A DNA stretch of 64,000 nt from Plantibacter auratus (GCF_050587365.1 NZ_JBOBFV010000003.1:430619-494618); one strand, 5' to 3'; shown: positions 25,550 through 34,576, counted from the stretch's first letter. Notes: generated from the sequence alone by a model not told the origin. Made by a program: numbers and translations.

Positions 25550-27820
25550 TCAGGCCGCGTGCCGGTGCTCGACCCGACCCTTCGCGAGCTTCGACGGCCA
25601 CCAGATGGCGCTCCCGATGTCGTGACTGAGGGCTGGGACGAGCAGCGTCCGGACGATGATCGTGTCGAGGAGGACCCCGAACGCCACGATGAACGCGATC
25701 TGCGCGAGGAACAGGATCGGGATGACGCCCAGCGCCGCGAACGTGGCCGCGAGCACGAGTCCGGCCGAGGTGATCACGCCACCCGTGATCGCCAGCCCCC
25801 GCAGCACGCCGGCCCTCGTTCCGACCCGCAGCGACTCTTCGCGGACCCTCGTCATGAGGAAGATGTTGTAGTCGATCCCGAGCGCCACGAGGAAGACGAA
25901 GCCGTAGAGCGGCACACTCGGATCCGCGCCCGGGAACCCGAGCACGTGGTTGAACACGAGCGCGGAGACCCCGAGGGCCGCCCCGAAGGACACCACCACG
26001 CTGAGGATCAGCAGGACCGGGGCGAGCACCGAGCGGAGCAGCAGCATGAGGATGAGGAGGATGACGGCGAGCACCACGGGGATGATGAGGTTCCGGTCGT
26101 GGATGGACGCGTCGTTCGAGTCGATGGCGGTCGCCGTGACGCCGCCGACGGGTGTGTGGGTGCCGACCTCGGCGTCGAGGGTCGAGCGCAACTGTCGCAC
26201 GCTCTCCTCCGCCGACGCGGAGTCCGGGGCCGCGTCGAGCGTCGCCTGGAGCAGGATGCGGCCGTCGTCGACCGTCGGTTCGGCGGACGCCACCGGGGTC
26301 CCCGGGGGTCCCGCGGCGGGAGCCGTGAACACCGCCTCCCCGTCGCTCACCGTCGCATCCGCGGCGCCCGTCGCGGAGTCGCTCGACAGCACCTGGACGC
26401 TGTCGAGACCGTCGGCCTTCTCGAGGATCCCGATGACCTGCGCGGCATCGCCCTCCTGCGTGAGGACGTACACGGGGCTCGCCGAACCGGCCGGGAAGTG
26501 CTCACCGAGGGCGGACTGACCGTCGCGGGCCTCGGACGTGCCGAGGATGAGGTCGCTCTGGGCGACGCCGTCCGCCTTGAGCTGGAAGACCCCGAGGCTC
26601 GCGACCAGGAGGAGCAGGGTGCTCCCGATCCAGACGACGCGGGCGTGACGGGAGATGAGGCGGGCGATCCCACCCCACAGGCCGGTGGTCGGCACGGCGG
26701 TGTCGTCGGTCGACGAGGCGCGCACCCGGTGCTCGCTCCCGACCTTCGGGCGCAACGGCCAGAACGAGGTGCGACCGCAGGCCAGCAGGAGCGCCGGCAG
26801 GAAGGTGAGCGCCGCGAGGACCGAGAAGACGATCCCGATCGAGGCGACCGGTCCGAGCGCCTTGTTCGAGTTCAGGTCGCTGAGCAACAGGCAGAGCAGA
26901 CCGGCGATGACGGTGCCGCCCGACGCGACGATCGGCTCGAACGATCCGCGGAGCGCAGCCCACGTCGCATCCCACCGCCGCTCGTGGTCGCGGAGGGCCT
27001 CCCGGTACCGCGAAACGTAGAGCAGTGAGTAGTCGGTCGCCGCACCGATCACGAGGATGAAGAGGATGCCCTGCACCTGCCCGTTCAACAGGACGACGCC
27101 GGCCTTTGCGAGCCACCACACGGTGAGGAGTGCGGTACAGAGGGCGAACAGCGAGGTGCCGAGCACGAGGAACGGGAGGACCGGCGAGCGGTACACGACG
27201 ATGAGGATGAGGAAGACGGCGCCGAGCGCGGTCAGGAGGAGGATGCCGTCGATGCCGGCGAAGGCGTCGGTGAGGTCGGCGGTGAACCCTGCCGGGCCGG
27301 TGACGAAGACGTCGAGGCCCGCCGGGGCAGCTTCGGCGAGCTGTGCACGAAGGGCCTCGACGACGTCGCCGACCTCCGCGTCGCCGCTGATCGGGACGAA
27401 GACCTCGACCGCGTCGCCGTCCTCGGAGGGGATGGCCGGAGAGACGCCGTCGGCGACGCCCTCGGTGGAGGACAGGGCTGAGAGCTCGTCGTCGATCGCT
27501 GCCCGGTCCTCGTCGGTGATCCCGCCGTCGCGGACGAACAGCACGAGGGCCGGGATGTCGTCACCCTCCCGGAATCCGTCGAGTGCCGTCTGCACCTCGG
27601 TCGCATCCGCGCTCGCGGGGAGGAAGCTCGTCTGGTCGTTGGTCGCGACCTCGCTCACCTTCCCGAAGTACGGACCGCCGACGCCGGCGGCCGTGAGCCA
27701 GAGGAGGATGAGGACCGCGGGGAGCAGGACCCGCAGCCACCGCGGCGCACCCGCACGGTCCCGCTGCTGCGTCCGGGTGTCCGCGTCCGTCTGCGTTCCG
27801 CCGTGTCGTCCGTGCGTCAT
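25550..27820 (-). CDS. MMPL-family RND-type transporter
   Basis: A 756-residue membrane protein with two MMPL halves. Each has a periplasmic/extracellular domain after its first helix (about residues 55-195 and 410-560) followed by five clustered helices. The first half carries VIGAATDYSLLYVSRYRE and the second VALGIDYNIFLMTRVREE, the paired GxxxDY motifs that relay protons in this family. Relatives export lipids, siderophores or drugs. The substrate is not readable. An AT-rich palindrome overlaps the likely promoter, so control by a repressor encoded elsewhere is expected. Confidence 0.92.
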   Translation of the reverse strand: MTHGRHGGTQTDADTRTQQRDRAGAPRWLRVLLPAVLILLWLTAAGVGGPYFGKVSEVATNDQTSFLPASADATEVQTALDGFREGDDIPALVLFVRDGGITDEDRAAIDDELSALSSTEGVADGVSPAIPSEDGDAVEVFVPISGDAEVGDVVEALRAQLAEAAPAGLDVFVTGPAGFTADLTDAFAGIDGILLLTALGAVFLILIVVYRSPVLPFLVLGTSLFALCTALLTVWWLAKAGVVLLNGQVQGILFILVIGAATDYSLLYVSRYREALRDHERRWDATWAALRGSFEPIVASGGTVIAGLLCLLLSDLNSNKALGPVASIGIVFSVLAALTFLPALLLACGRTSFWPLRPKVGSEHRVRASSTDDTAVPTTGLWGGIARLISRHARVVWIGSTLLLLVASLGVFQLKADGVAQSDLILGTSEARDGQSALGEHFPAGSASPVYVLTQEGDAAQVIGILEKADGLDSVQVLSSDSATGAADATVSDGEAVFTAPAAGPPGTPVASAEPTVDDGRILLQATLDAAPDSASAEESVRQLRSTLDAEVGTHTPVGGVTATAIDSNDASIHDRNLIIPVVLAVILLILMLLLRSVLAPVLLILSVVVSFGAALGVSALVFNHVLGFPGADPSVPLYGFVFLVALGIDYNIFLMTRVREESLRVGTRAGVLRGLAITGGVITSAGLVLAATFAALGVIPILFLAQIAFIVAFGVLLDTIIVRTLLVPALSHDIGSAIWWPSKLAKGRVEHRHAA

Positions 27821-27849
27821 GCGCGCGCCCCGTTCTCGCCCTGCTCCGA

Positions 27850-27872
27850 ATAATATGCAGCTAGCTTACTAT
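27850..27872 (-). promoter_or_regulatory. AT-rich palindromic operator upstream of the MMPL gene
   Basis: A 23-bp imperfect palindrome, on the minus strand ATAGTAAGC-TAGCT-GCATATTAT (arms of 9 with two mismatches). It contains TATTAT, a good -10 box, at its distal end. TetR and MarR operators often look like this. It is the most AT-rich stretch for several kb. Confidence 0.6.
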
Positions 27873-27898
27873 CTGCGTCGGGTGCCCGGCGACGGAGT

Positions 27899-28474
27899 TC
27901 AGGCGAGGACGACGACTCCCCCGGCTTCAGCGATCTCGGCGAGCGCCGCATCCCCGGCGGCCCGGTCGACGGGCGCGACGAGACCTGCGAGGACGCGGAC
28001 CTGCAGGCCGTGCTCGATAGCGTCGAGCGCACTCCGGCGGACGCAGTAGTCGGTCGCGAGACCCACGACGTCGACCTCCGTGATGCCGGCATCCGTGAGG
28101 ACCTCGTCGAGGCTCAGCCCCTCGGGCGTCACGCCCTCGAAGATCGAGTATCCGTGGGCGCCCTGGCCCTTGCGGATGTGGGTGTCGACGCTCTTGGTGT
28201 CGAGCGCGTGGTGGTACTCGGCGCCTGAACTCCCCGCGACGCAGTGCACCGGCCAGTTCGTCACGTAGTCGGGCTCACCCGTCGCGAAGTGACCGTCGTT
28301 GTCGCCCTCGGCATCATGCCAGTCGCGTGAGGCGAACACGTGCGCGTAATCGGCCCCGTGCTCGGCCAACAGCTGCGTGACCCCCGCGGCGACGGCCTCG
28401 CCGCCGTCCACGCCGAGCGCACCGCCCTCGGTGAAGTCGTTCTGTACGTCGATGATGAAGAGCGCGCGCGCCAC
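27899..28474 (-). CDS. pncA: Nicotinamidase
   Basis: Hydrolyses nicotinamide to nicotinic acid for NAD salvage; a cysteine hydrolase of the isochorismatase fold. From the GTG at 28474 it has 191 residues with the full catalytic triad: Asp9 in FIIDVQNDF, Lys102 in HIRKGQGAH and Cys144 in ATDYCVRRSA. Metal ligands are visible in SRDWHDAE (Asp51, His53). The GTG start is chosen because a GGAGG lies 6 nt upstream and it begins at the first beta strand; an ATG at 28522 would add 16 polar residues. Confidence 0.93.
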   Translation of the reverse strand: MARALFIIDVQNDFTEGGALGVDGGEAVAAGVTQLLAEHGADYAHVFASRDWHDAEGDNDGHFATGEPDYVTNWPVHCVAGSSGAEYHHALDTKSVDTHIRKGQGAHGYSIFEGVTPEGLSLDEVLTDAGITEVDVVGLATDYCVRRSALDAIEHGLQVRVLAGLVAPVDRAAGDAALAEIAEAGGVVVLA

Positions 28475-28573
28475 GATGCCTCCGGGTTGTCGTCGTCCCG
28501 CCTCGGTGGAGGTGGGTTCCATCGAGGGTAACGCCGGGGAACCGACCGGGTCAGGTGGTTGCGCCGTCGTGGT

Positions 28574-28768
28574 TCAGAGCCGACGTGCACGCTCCTTGCG
28601 GCGGTCGAAGAACTGGAGACCGATGTTCACACCCATGACGACGGTGCCGAGGAGCATGGCGACGAGCCCGGCGATCCGGAACCCGACCGGCAGCTCCAGG
28701 AGCAACGCGAAGACGACCCCGAGCACGATGAGCGCGGCACCCGCGGAGAACAACACCAGATACTTCAT
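28574..28768 (-). CDS. Small two-helix membrane protein
   Basis: Sixty-four residues: MKYLVLFSAGAALIVLGVVF begins a first hydrophobic helix, a second follows at about 30-53, and the tail FFDRRKERARRL is strongly basic, so the C-terminus should be cytoplasmic. A TAGCGT box ends 7 bp before the ATG, consistent with a leaderless gene. No function recognised; small DUF-type membrane proteins like this are common in actinobacteria. Confidence 0.65.
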   Translation of the reverse strand: MKYLVLFSAGAALIVLGVVFALLLELPVGFRIAGLVAMLLGTVVMGVNIGLQFFDRRKERARRL

Positions 28769-28817
28769 GCCCCCAACGCTACCGGCTGAGCGGCGACCCC
28801 GGGACGGGACCGCGACC

Positions 28818-28823
28818 TAGGGT
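28818..28823 (+). promoter_or_regulatory. Leaderless -10 box of the GH114-like gene
   Basis: TAGGGT ends 6 bp before the ATG at 28830. The intervening GGAGAC could double as a ribosome-binding site, but it is only one base from the ATG. Confidence 0.5.
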
Positions 28824-28829
28824 GGAGAC

Positions 28830-29693
28830 ATGACCCGTCTCCCCCGCCGCGCGCACCTGCTCACCGCCGCGGGCGCCGCCCTCCTGCTCGCGGTCACCGC
28901 CGCCGGCTGCTCCACGTTCCCCAGCGGTGCGAGCTCCGACACCGGACCGACCCACTCAGCGGGTGGCTTCCCCACGGACGTCGTCTTCGACTACCAGCTG
29001 GGTGGCGGCTACGAGCCGTCGGCCGGCGTGGGCGGCGTCGCCCGGGACAGCACCGACTCCCCCGACCCCGACCGGTACTCGATCTGCTACGTCAACGGGT
29101 TCCAGAGCCAGCCGGCCGATCGCGAGGCCTGGCTGGCCGAGCCGGACCTCGTCCTCACCGACGATGCCGGTGAACCGGTCATCGACGAGAACTGGCCCGA
29201 CGAACTCATCTTCGACCTCTCCACCGACGACCGTCGTGCGCGCATCGCCGAGCGGGTCGGTGCGAGCATCACCCGCTGCGCGGAGGCCGGCTTCGACGCC
29301 GTCGAGATCGACAACCTCGACTCGTACACCCGGTCCGACGGTCGACTCACCGTGGAGGACGCGATCGCCCTCGCCACCCGGTACGCCGACCTCGCCCACG
29401 ACGCGGGCCTCCTCATCGGGCAGAAGAACGCCGCCGAGCTGGGCACGCGAGGACGGGACGACGTCGGGTTCGACTTCGCCGTCGCGGAGGAGTGCCACCG
29501 CTTCGACGAGTGCGCCACCTACACCGAGGTGTACGGCGACGCCGTGCTGGACATCGAATACACGGACGACCTGCGCGGCACCTTCGACGAGGTGTGCGCC
29601 GATCCGCAGGTCCCGTTCTCCACGATCCTGCGCGACCGCGACCTCCGGACGGCCGACGACCCGGCCCACGTCTTCGACGCCTGCGCTCGGTAG
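28830..29693 (+). CDS. GH114-like (endo-alpha-1,4-polygalactosaminidase family) lipoprotein
   Basis: A 287-residue exported lipoprotein. The signal peptide ends in the lipobox TAAGC with Cys27, followed by a low-complexity linker. The rest is a TIM-barrel fold of the GH114/DUF297 family. Recognisable segments are DVVFDYQLGGGY, SICYVNGF, WPDELIFDLST, AGFDAVEIDNLDSY with the conserved acidic pair, and LIGQKNAAEL. Relatives cleave galactosamine-containing polysaccharides, so a target in the cell envelope or a biofilm matrix is plausible, but the exact substrate is not shown. Confidence 0.85.
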   Translation: MTRLPRRAHLLTAAGAALLLAVTAAGCSTFPSGASSDTGPTHSAGGFPTDVVFDYQLGGGYEPSAGVGGVARDSTDSPDPDRYSICYVNGFQSQPADREAWLAEPDLVLTDDAGEPVIDENWPDELIFDLSTDDRRARIAERVGASITRCAEAGFDAVEIDNLDSYTRSDGRLTVEDAIALATRYADLAHDAGLLIGQKNAAELGTRGRDDVGFDFAVAEECHRFDECATYTEVYGDAVLDIEYTDDLRGTFDEVCADPQVPFSTILRDRDLRTADDPAHVFDACAR

Positions 29694-29720
29694 GCCCCGG
29701 CAGGAGATCCGCTCCGGGGC
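29694..29720 (+). terminator. Hairpin after the GH114-like gene
   Basis: GCCCCGG (29694-29700) pairs with CCGGGGC (29714-29720) directly after the stop codon. Confidence 0.55.
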
Positions 29721-29772
29721 AGGAGCTTCCGCGGCGAAGCATCCTGTTGCGGGGTGGACCCCTGCGCCCAGG

Positions 29773-29787
29773 CATCTCCAGCAGATG
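29773..29787. promoter_or_regulatory. Possible LysR autoregulatory site
   Basis: CATCT-N5-AGATG is a short palindrome with the T-N11-A-like shape of LysR sites, just upstream of the TAGCGT (29792-29797) candidate -10 box. Confidence 0.35.
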
Positions 29788-29803
29788 TCGGTAGCGTGGA
29801 GGC

Positions 29804-29827
29804 ATGATCCGGACCCACGACGCATGA
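29804..29827 (+). CDS. Seven-codon leader ORF overlapping the lysR start
   Basis: ATG ATC CGG ACC CAC GAC GCA TGA encodes MIRTHDA, and its stop overlaps the lysR ATG as ATGA. A TAGCGT box ends exactly 6 bp before this ATG, so a leaderless transcript would begin with this ORF. lysR has no ribosome-binding site of its own, so coupled re-initiation is a reasonable inference. Chance occurrence is possible because the ORF is so short. Confidence 0.4.
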   Translation: MIRTHDA

Positions 29828-30729
29828 ACCTGGAGCAGCTGGAGGCGGTCGTCGCGGTCGTCGACTACGGATCGTACGCGGCAGCGGCCGACGTCCTCCG
29901 GATCTCGCAGCCCTCGCTCACGAGACGCATCCAACGCTGCGAGACGGACCTCGGGCTCGCGCTCTTCACCCGGGTCGGTCGGCGCATGCACGTCACCGAC
30001 GCCGGACGGTCCGTGCTCGGCCCGGCGAGGCGGATGCTGCAGGAGGCGAACGGGCTCCGCGCGCTCGCCGACGCCCAGCAGGCGCTCACCGCCGGCACGC
30101 TCCGCATCGGCGCGCTCCCCTCGCTCGTCGCGACCCACGTCCCGGAGCTCGTCGCCCGGTTCCACGCCGCGCACCCCGACGTCCGCATCGAGGTCACGGG
30201 CGCCGTCGACTCCGCCGAACTGCTCGAGGCCGTCGACCTCGGGCGCATCGACCTCGGCGTGGCCGATGTGGCCACCGCCGGCCCCGGTGTCGAGGTGCGG
30301 CTCCTGGAGGAACAGCGGTTCGCGATCGTCCTCCCCGGCCTCAGGACCGTCGCCGAGCGCGAGGCCGAGCACACGCCGCCGACCATCACCGGCGACGAGC
30401 TGGCCACGCACACCCTGGTGACCCTGCCGCGCGGGACGTCGATGCGCGCCGTGACCGACGAGGCCTACGCCCGCTTCGGCGTGCAGCCACCGCGGGTCAT
30501 CGTGACCACCCAGCGCGACGCGCTCACGCGGTTCGCGACCGCCGGCGTCGGGCTGACCGTGGTGCCCGAGCGTCTCGCCGACTGGGCTGCGGCGAACGGC
30601 GCCCGGGTCCGCCGGTTTCCGACACCGGTCACGAGGAGCATCGGCCTGCTCGTGCGCCACGACAGCGTCCGGACACCCGCCGTGAGTGCCTTCCTCCGAT
30701 TGGCGGGGCGGGTCCCACCCGGGAACTGA
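29824..30729 (+). CDS. LysR-family transcriptional regulator
   Basis: A 301-residue regulator. The N-terminal winged helix (residues 1-60) reads MNLEQLEAVVAVVDYGSYAA and continues with the recognition region ISQPSLTRRIQRCETDLGLALF. The effector domain (about 85-295) shows GTLRIGALPSL and VGLTVVPERLADW. No divergent target gene lies next to it: the upstream neighbour is the GH114-like gene on the same strand and the downstream one is convergent with a 12-bp gap. Targets and inducer are unknown. Confidence 0.9.
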   Translation: MNLEQLEAVVAVVDYGSYAAAADVLRISQPSLTRRIQRCETDLGLALFTRVGRRMHVTDAGRSVLGPARRMLQEANGLRALADAQQALTAGTLRIGALPSLVATHVPELVARFHAAHPDVRIEVTGAVDSAELLEAVDLGRIDLGVADVATAGPGVEVRLLEEQRFAIVLPGLRTVAEREAEHTPPTITGDELATHTLVTLPRGTSMRAVTDEAYARFGVQPPRVIVTTQRDALTRFATAGVGLTVVPERLADWAAANGARVRRFPTPVTRSIGLLVRHDSVRTPAVSAFLRLAGRVPPGN

Positions 30730-30741
30730 CGACGACCCGCG

Positions 30742-32196
30742 TCAGCCGCAGAGGTCTGCGGCGGCATTGCGGGACTCGACCTCGACGGGCGCGGGCGCGG
30801 CAGGCGGGGTCAGTGACGCGAAGTCGTCGCCGATGACGAGCACGACGTCCTCCTCGTCCGGTCCCGGTTCGCCGCTCACGACGACCGTGATCCCCAACTC
30901 CTGGGCGAGCGAGGCGGCCGTCGCCCGAGCCGCGTCCGAGTCGCGCGCGAGCAGGAGCGTGACCGGGGTGTCCGTCTCCGCGTCGCCGATCGACGCGACG
31001 GTGTAGCCGAGAGCGGTCAGTCGGTCGGCGGTCGCCGTTGCGACCCCGTTCGTCTGCGAGCCGTTGAGGACGCTGACCGCCTCGACCCGCACCGGTTCGA
31101 CCGGGGCGACCGACTCGGCGGGGGACACATCAGCGGTTCCCGCGATCGGCACCGGGACATCGGTGGCGAGGCTCGAGAAGACGATCGCGGCGTCATCACT
31201 CGGGACGACCCGGTTGGCGTCCGACGGCGCCTCGGTCCACGGCATCGTCAGGAAGGTGATGGCCGACGCCGGCACCTGCGAGACCCGGTGTGCGAGCGAG
31301 GTCAGGCTCGCGAGGTCGCCGAGCGCGGTGTCGACGGTGAGCGAGGAGGTGACCGCGTCCAGGAAGCGGATGAGGCGGTCCGGCCGGGTGAGCACCTCGG
31401 CACTCAGCGCCCGCTGCACGATCGCGGACATCACCATCTGCTGGTTGCCGAGGCGCGAGATGTCGCTGCCGTCACCCACCGCGTGCCGGGTGCGGGCGAG
31501 CGCGAGCGCCTGCGTCCCGTCGATGACCTGCGCTCCTGCGGGCAGCGCGAGGTTCGAATAGGGGTCCTCCATGTCCGACGGCAGACACACCGCCAGCCCG
31601 TCCATGCCGTTGACGATCGCCTGGAAGCCGCTGAAGTCGAGCTCGACGAAGTGGTCGATCGGCACACCGGTCATCGCCTGCACCGCGGCGACCGAACAGG
31701 CGGCCCCCGAGTTCAACGCCGCGTTCACCATGCCGTAGTCGTCGGGCGTCCCCCGGCCGGTGTCCGTGCACATCGACAGGTCGGTCAGCGTGTCACGTGG
31801 GATCTGCATCGCGTCGATCCGGGAGTTGCCCTCGGAGACGTGCACGAGCACCATCGCGTCACTGCGCTTGGTGCCGGTGTCCTCTCCGTAGTCGCCGACC
31901 GCGAGGTCACGACTGTCGGAGCCGAGGAGGAGGACGTTGATCGCCGGGTCCGGCGCGCCCGGCTGCGCGGGCTCGGTCGAACGTCCGGTCGGGGCGGCGA
32001 TGGCCTCGGAGCTGAGGTTGCCCTGCAGCCGCAGTGCGAGCGCACCGACACCCCCGAGGAGCGCGAGCACGAGGCCGCCTGCGATGCCGACGATGAGGCG
32101 CCGACGGCGGACCCGCGCGCTCACCCCACCGCCGTGACGGCGAGCGTGAGCGGCACGTGGACGGACGGGTGCCTCGGGGAGATCGGGTCTGCGCAT
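30742..32196 (-). CDS. LytR-CpsA-Psr (LCP) family cell-wall ligase with LytR_C domain
   Basis: Attaches glycopolymers such as teichoic acid-like chains or arabinogalactan to peptidoglycan outside the cell. The 484 residues have a basic N-terminal cytoplasmic stretch, one transmembrane helix (about 33-55), and the LCP catalytic domain with NVLLLGSDSRD, RSDAMVLVHVSEGNSRIDAM and QIPRDT (the conserved Arg/Asp pyrophosphate site). After a Pro/Val-rich linker comes a LytR_C domain (about 385-465; VSVLNGSQTNGVATATADRL). It is convergent with lysR with a 12-bp gap, and the CPBP protease lies upstream on the same strand. Confidence 0.92.
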   Translation of the reverse strand: MRRPDLPEAPVRPRAAHARRHGGGVSARVRRRRLIVGIAGGLVLALLGGVGALALRLQGNLSSEAIAAPTGRSTEPAQPGAPDPAINVLLLGSDSRDLAVGDYGEDTGTKRSDAMVLVHVSEGNSRIDAMQIPRDTLTDLSMCTDTGRGTPDDYGMVNAALNSGAACSVAAVQAMTGVPIDHFVELDFSGFQAIVNGMDGLAVCLPSDMEDPYSNLALPAGAQVIDGTQALALARTRHAVGDGSDISRLGNQQMVMSAIVQRALSAEVLTRPDRLIRFLDAVTSSLTVDTALGDLASLTSLAHRVSQVPASAITFLTMPWTEAPSDANRVVPSDDAAIVFSSLATDVPVPIAGTADVSPAESVAPVEPVRVEAVSVLNGSQTNGVATATADRLTALGYTVASIGDAETDTPVTLLLARDSDAARATAASLAQELGITVVVSGEPGPDEEDVVLVIGDDFASLTPPAAPAPVEVESRNAAADLCG

Positions 32197-32277
32197 CGTC
32201 CCAGTGCACCAAGCGTCGAAGCGGCGGACAAGCAGCCTGCCCGGTGCGACTCATACGCGGCACGCATGCGTCGGAGA

Positions 32278-33429
32278 TCAGCTCACGGGCGAGGCGACCT
32301 CCGAGCCACGCAGCCCGGGCACCGCACGCTTACCGAACTGGCCGGTGACGACCAGGATGAGCGTCGTCGCTGCGAGGAGGATCCAGCCCGGCCAGCCGAG
32401 CAGGGTGCCGAACACACTGCCGGTGTCCTGCATCGACGTCGGGCTGGCGAACAGCAGCAGTGCCCCGACGGCGGCGTTCACCGCGCCGTGGGCGATCACC
32501 GCCGGCCAGACCGAGGCGGAGCGGAGACGCAACCAGCCGATGAGGACGCCGAGCAGCATGCACCAGCCCACCATGAGGAGCAGGCCGAGGACGTCGGTCC
32601 GCTGGTAGTTGTAGCCGAGGAGGATGAGCGGTGCGTGCCACACGCCCCAGATCGCCCCGGAGAGCAGGAGGGCGGGCCAGGTGCCGAGCGGCAGGAGGTT
32701 CGGCAGCAACCAGCCGCGCCAGCCGAGTTCCTCCCCGAACGCGGACAGCGATGCCACCAGGACGCCGAGGGGCAGGGTGAGGAGCTGGACCAGGGCGACC
32801 GTGGTCAGCTCGTCCCGCCCGAGCTCGCCGGCGCCCGAGGCGGTCATGATGGCGGCGAGACCGGACAGGCCGACGAGGTCGAGCTCGATGAGCCCCATGG
32901 CCTGCCCGAGCAGCATGGAGCAGAACGCGAGGACGGGGAACCCGACGAGCGCCGCCGCGCAGAGCCCGAGGGTCCGGCCGAGGGGACGCAGCGGCGCGAG
33001 TCCGAGCAGCCGCGGGACGCTCCTCGGGCGGGCGACGAACAGCACCACGACGAGCGCGGCGATGGTCGGGGTGTACATCATGCCGAGGGCGATGAGCTGG
33101 AACCAGGGGTTCGCGAGTCCCTCACCCGACAGCCACAGCGGTGCGGCGATGAGCCAGGCGAGGCCCACGGCGAGCACGGTGAAGACCGTGACGGCGACCC
33201 ACGGGACCCTGGTGGGCAGGATCGGGGCCAGCTCGCGGTTGCGCCGGCGCTGGCGGTCCGCCGCCGACTCCGGCTGCTGCGCGAGCACGGCCCGCCCGGC
33301 GGCACCGATCACCGGGCCCGCGGCCGGTGTGGGCGCCCCGCCGACGATCGGCGTCCGGATCGGTCCAGGCGCGGGCTGTCCGATCGGCGCCCAGCCGCCC
33401 TCGATCGGTGTGTCGTCCGGTCGCTGCAT
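32278..33429 (-). CDS. CPBP-family intramembrane protease
   Basis: A 383-residue membrane protein with about eight hydrophobic segments and an 80-residue Pro-rich cytoplasmic N-terminus. The ABI/CPBP motifs are present: FGEELGWRGWLLPNL (the EExxxR motif with the catalytic Glu pair), IWGVWHAPLILLGYN (His of motif 2) and AHGAVNAAVGALL (motif 3 His/Asn). Relatives act as CAAX-type prenyl proteases or as bacteriocin self-immunity and regulatory proteases. No bacteriocin gene is visible nearby, so a housekeeping envelope role is as likely. Confidence 0.9.
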   Translation of the reverse strand: MQRPDDTPIEGGWAPIGQPAPGPIRTPIVGGAPTPAAGPVIGAAGRAVLAQQPESAADRQRRRNRELAPILPTRVPWVAVTVFTVLAVGLAWLIAAPLWLSGEGLANPWFQLIALGMMYTPTIAALVVVLFVARPRSVPRLLGLAPLRPLGRTLGLCAAALVGFPVLAFCSMLLGQAMGLIELDLVGLSGLAAIMTASGAGELGRDELTTVALVQLLTLPLGVLVASLSAFGEELGWRGWLLPNLLPLGTWPALLLSGAIWGVWHAPLILLGYNYQRTDVLGLLLMVGWCMLLGVLIGWLRLRSASVWPAVIAHGAVNAAVGALLLFASPTSMQDTGSVFGTLLGWPGWILLAATTLILVVTGQFGKRAVPGLRGSEVASPVS

Positions 33430-33503
33430 GTGATCCCCCGTGGTCGCGAACAGCTTCCCACGCTACGGAGCGACGGCGCGGGGCGCATCCGCCGACCGGG
33501 GGA

Positions 33504-34493
33504 TCACCCGGTGAGGTGACAGCCGCAGGACTCCCGAAGGAGGAGCCCGACGGGGACGACGGTGCTGCGCTCGTGCTCACCGTCCGCGTCACCGAAGCGG
33601 GCGAGCGCCCGGGTGGCGGCCAGGCGGCCAAGTCGTGCCGGGTCCTGTTCGATGACGCTGACCGCCGGATCGAGCTGGTCGGCCATCGGGAAGTCACCGA
33701 AGCCGAGCGAGGCGATCCCCCGCGAGCGCAGCGCTGGGACGAGCGCCATCGTCACCCGCGCGTTGGCCGAGAACAGGGCCGTCGGCGGGGAGGCGAGGGC
33801 GAGAAGGCCGTCGACCACGGCGGCGGCCGGTTCGCGGTCCGTCGCGTCGAGGCTGACGAGGGCGTCGTCGAGGTCGATCCCGCTCTCGGCGAGCGCCGAA
33901 CGGTAGCCCTCGAGTCGGCGACGGGTGCTCGGCGGGTGTGCCGAGTCGGCGATGAAGGCGACCCGGGTGTGCCCATGCTCGAGCAGGTGCCTCGTCGCGA
34001 GGTAGGCGCCGCGGTGGTCGTCCTCGACGAAGCTGTCGGCGTCGAGCCCACCGGGGGCGCGGTCGACGAACACGATGGGTGTGTGCTCGGCCCACGGCGC
34101 GAGCCACGACTGGTCCTCCGCGACGGGCGCGAGCACGAGCCCCATGAGCTGCGAGCGGAGCAGCGAGTCGAGCACGGCACGCTCGCGCGCCGGGTCGTCG
34201 CCGATGCTCGTGACGAGGGTGGTGATGCCCGACACCGAGCAGACCTCCTCGACGGCGCGGACGACCGCGGCGAAGAAGGGGTCGACGACGTCCGGGACCG
34301 CGACGCCGACGGAGGAGGACCGCCCGGCGCGGAAGGTGCGCGCCAGGACGTTCGGGACGTAGTTCAGTTCCCGCATGGCCGATTCGACCCGCGACCGCGT
34401 CTCCGGGAGCACGTGCGGGTCGTCGTTGAACACGCGGGAGACCGTCTTCGAGCTCACCCCGGCGAGGGACGCCACGTCCTGCATCGTGGCCAT
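33504..34493 (-). CDS. LacI-family repressor A (paralogue of the one at 60.6 kb)
   Basis: A 329-residue regulator with the LacI helix-turn-helix (residues 1-55; GVSSKTVSRVFNDDPHVLP) and a periplasmic-binding-protein-like effector domain. Its DNA-binding helix is nearly identical to the LacI at 60616-61599 (GVSAKTVSRVFNDDPHVLP), so both should bind the same operator. The protein ends in RESCGCHLTG, and the paralogue ends in a related ERDSC segment. A GAGGAG site precedes the ATG. A hairpin stands between it and the upstream aldolase gene, so it is probably transcribed separately, at least in part. Confidence 0.92.
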   Translation of the reverse strand: MATMQDVASLAGVSSKTVSRVFNDDPHVLPETRSRVESAMRELNYVPNVLARTFRAGRSSSVGVAVPDVVDPFFAAVVRAVEEVCSVSGITTLVTSIGDDPARERAVLDSLLRSQLMGLVLAPVAEDQSWLAPWAEHTPIVFVDRAPGGLDADSFVEDDHRGAYLATRHLLEHGHTRVAFIADSAHPPSTRRRLEGYRSALAESGIDLDDALVSLDATDREPAAAVVDGLLALASPPTALFSANARVTMALVPALRSRGIASLGFGDFPMADQLDPAVSVIEQDPARLGRLAATRALARFGDADGEHERSTVVPVGLLLRESCGCHLTG

Positions 34494-34544
34494 GGCTGCT
34501 CCTCGGGTGGTTCCGCCTTGGTGGCGTGGTCGGATCGGGCTGGT

Positions 34545-34576
34545 TCGCGGGCGGCGACCGAGGACGCCGCCCGCGA
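34545..34576 (-). terminator. Terminator/attenuator after the LacD-like aldolase
   Basis: TCGCGGGCGGCG (34545-34556) pairs perfectly with CGCCGCCCGCGA (34565-34576), starting 4 bp after the aldolase stop on the minus strand and 50 bp before lacI. Confidence 0.75.
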
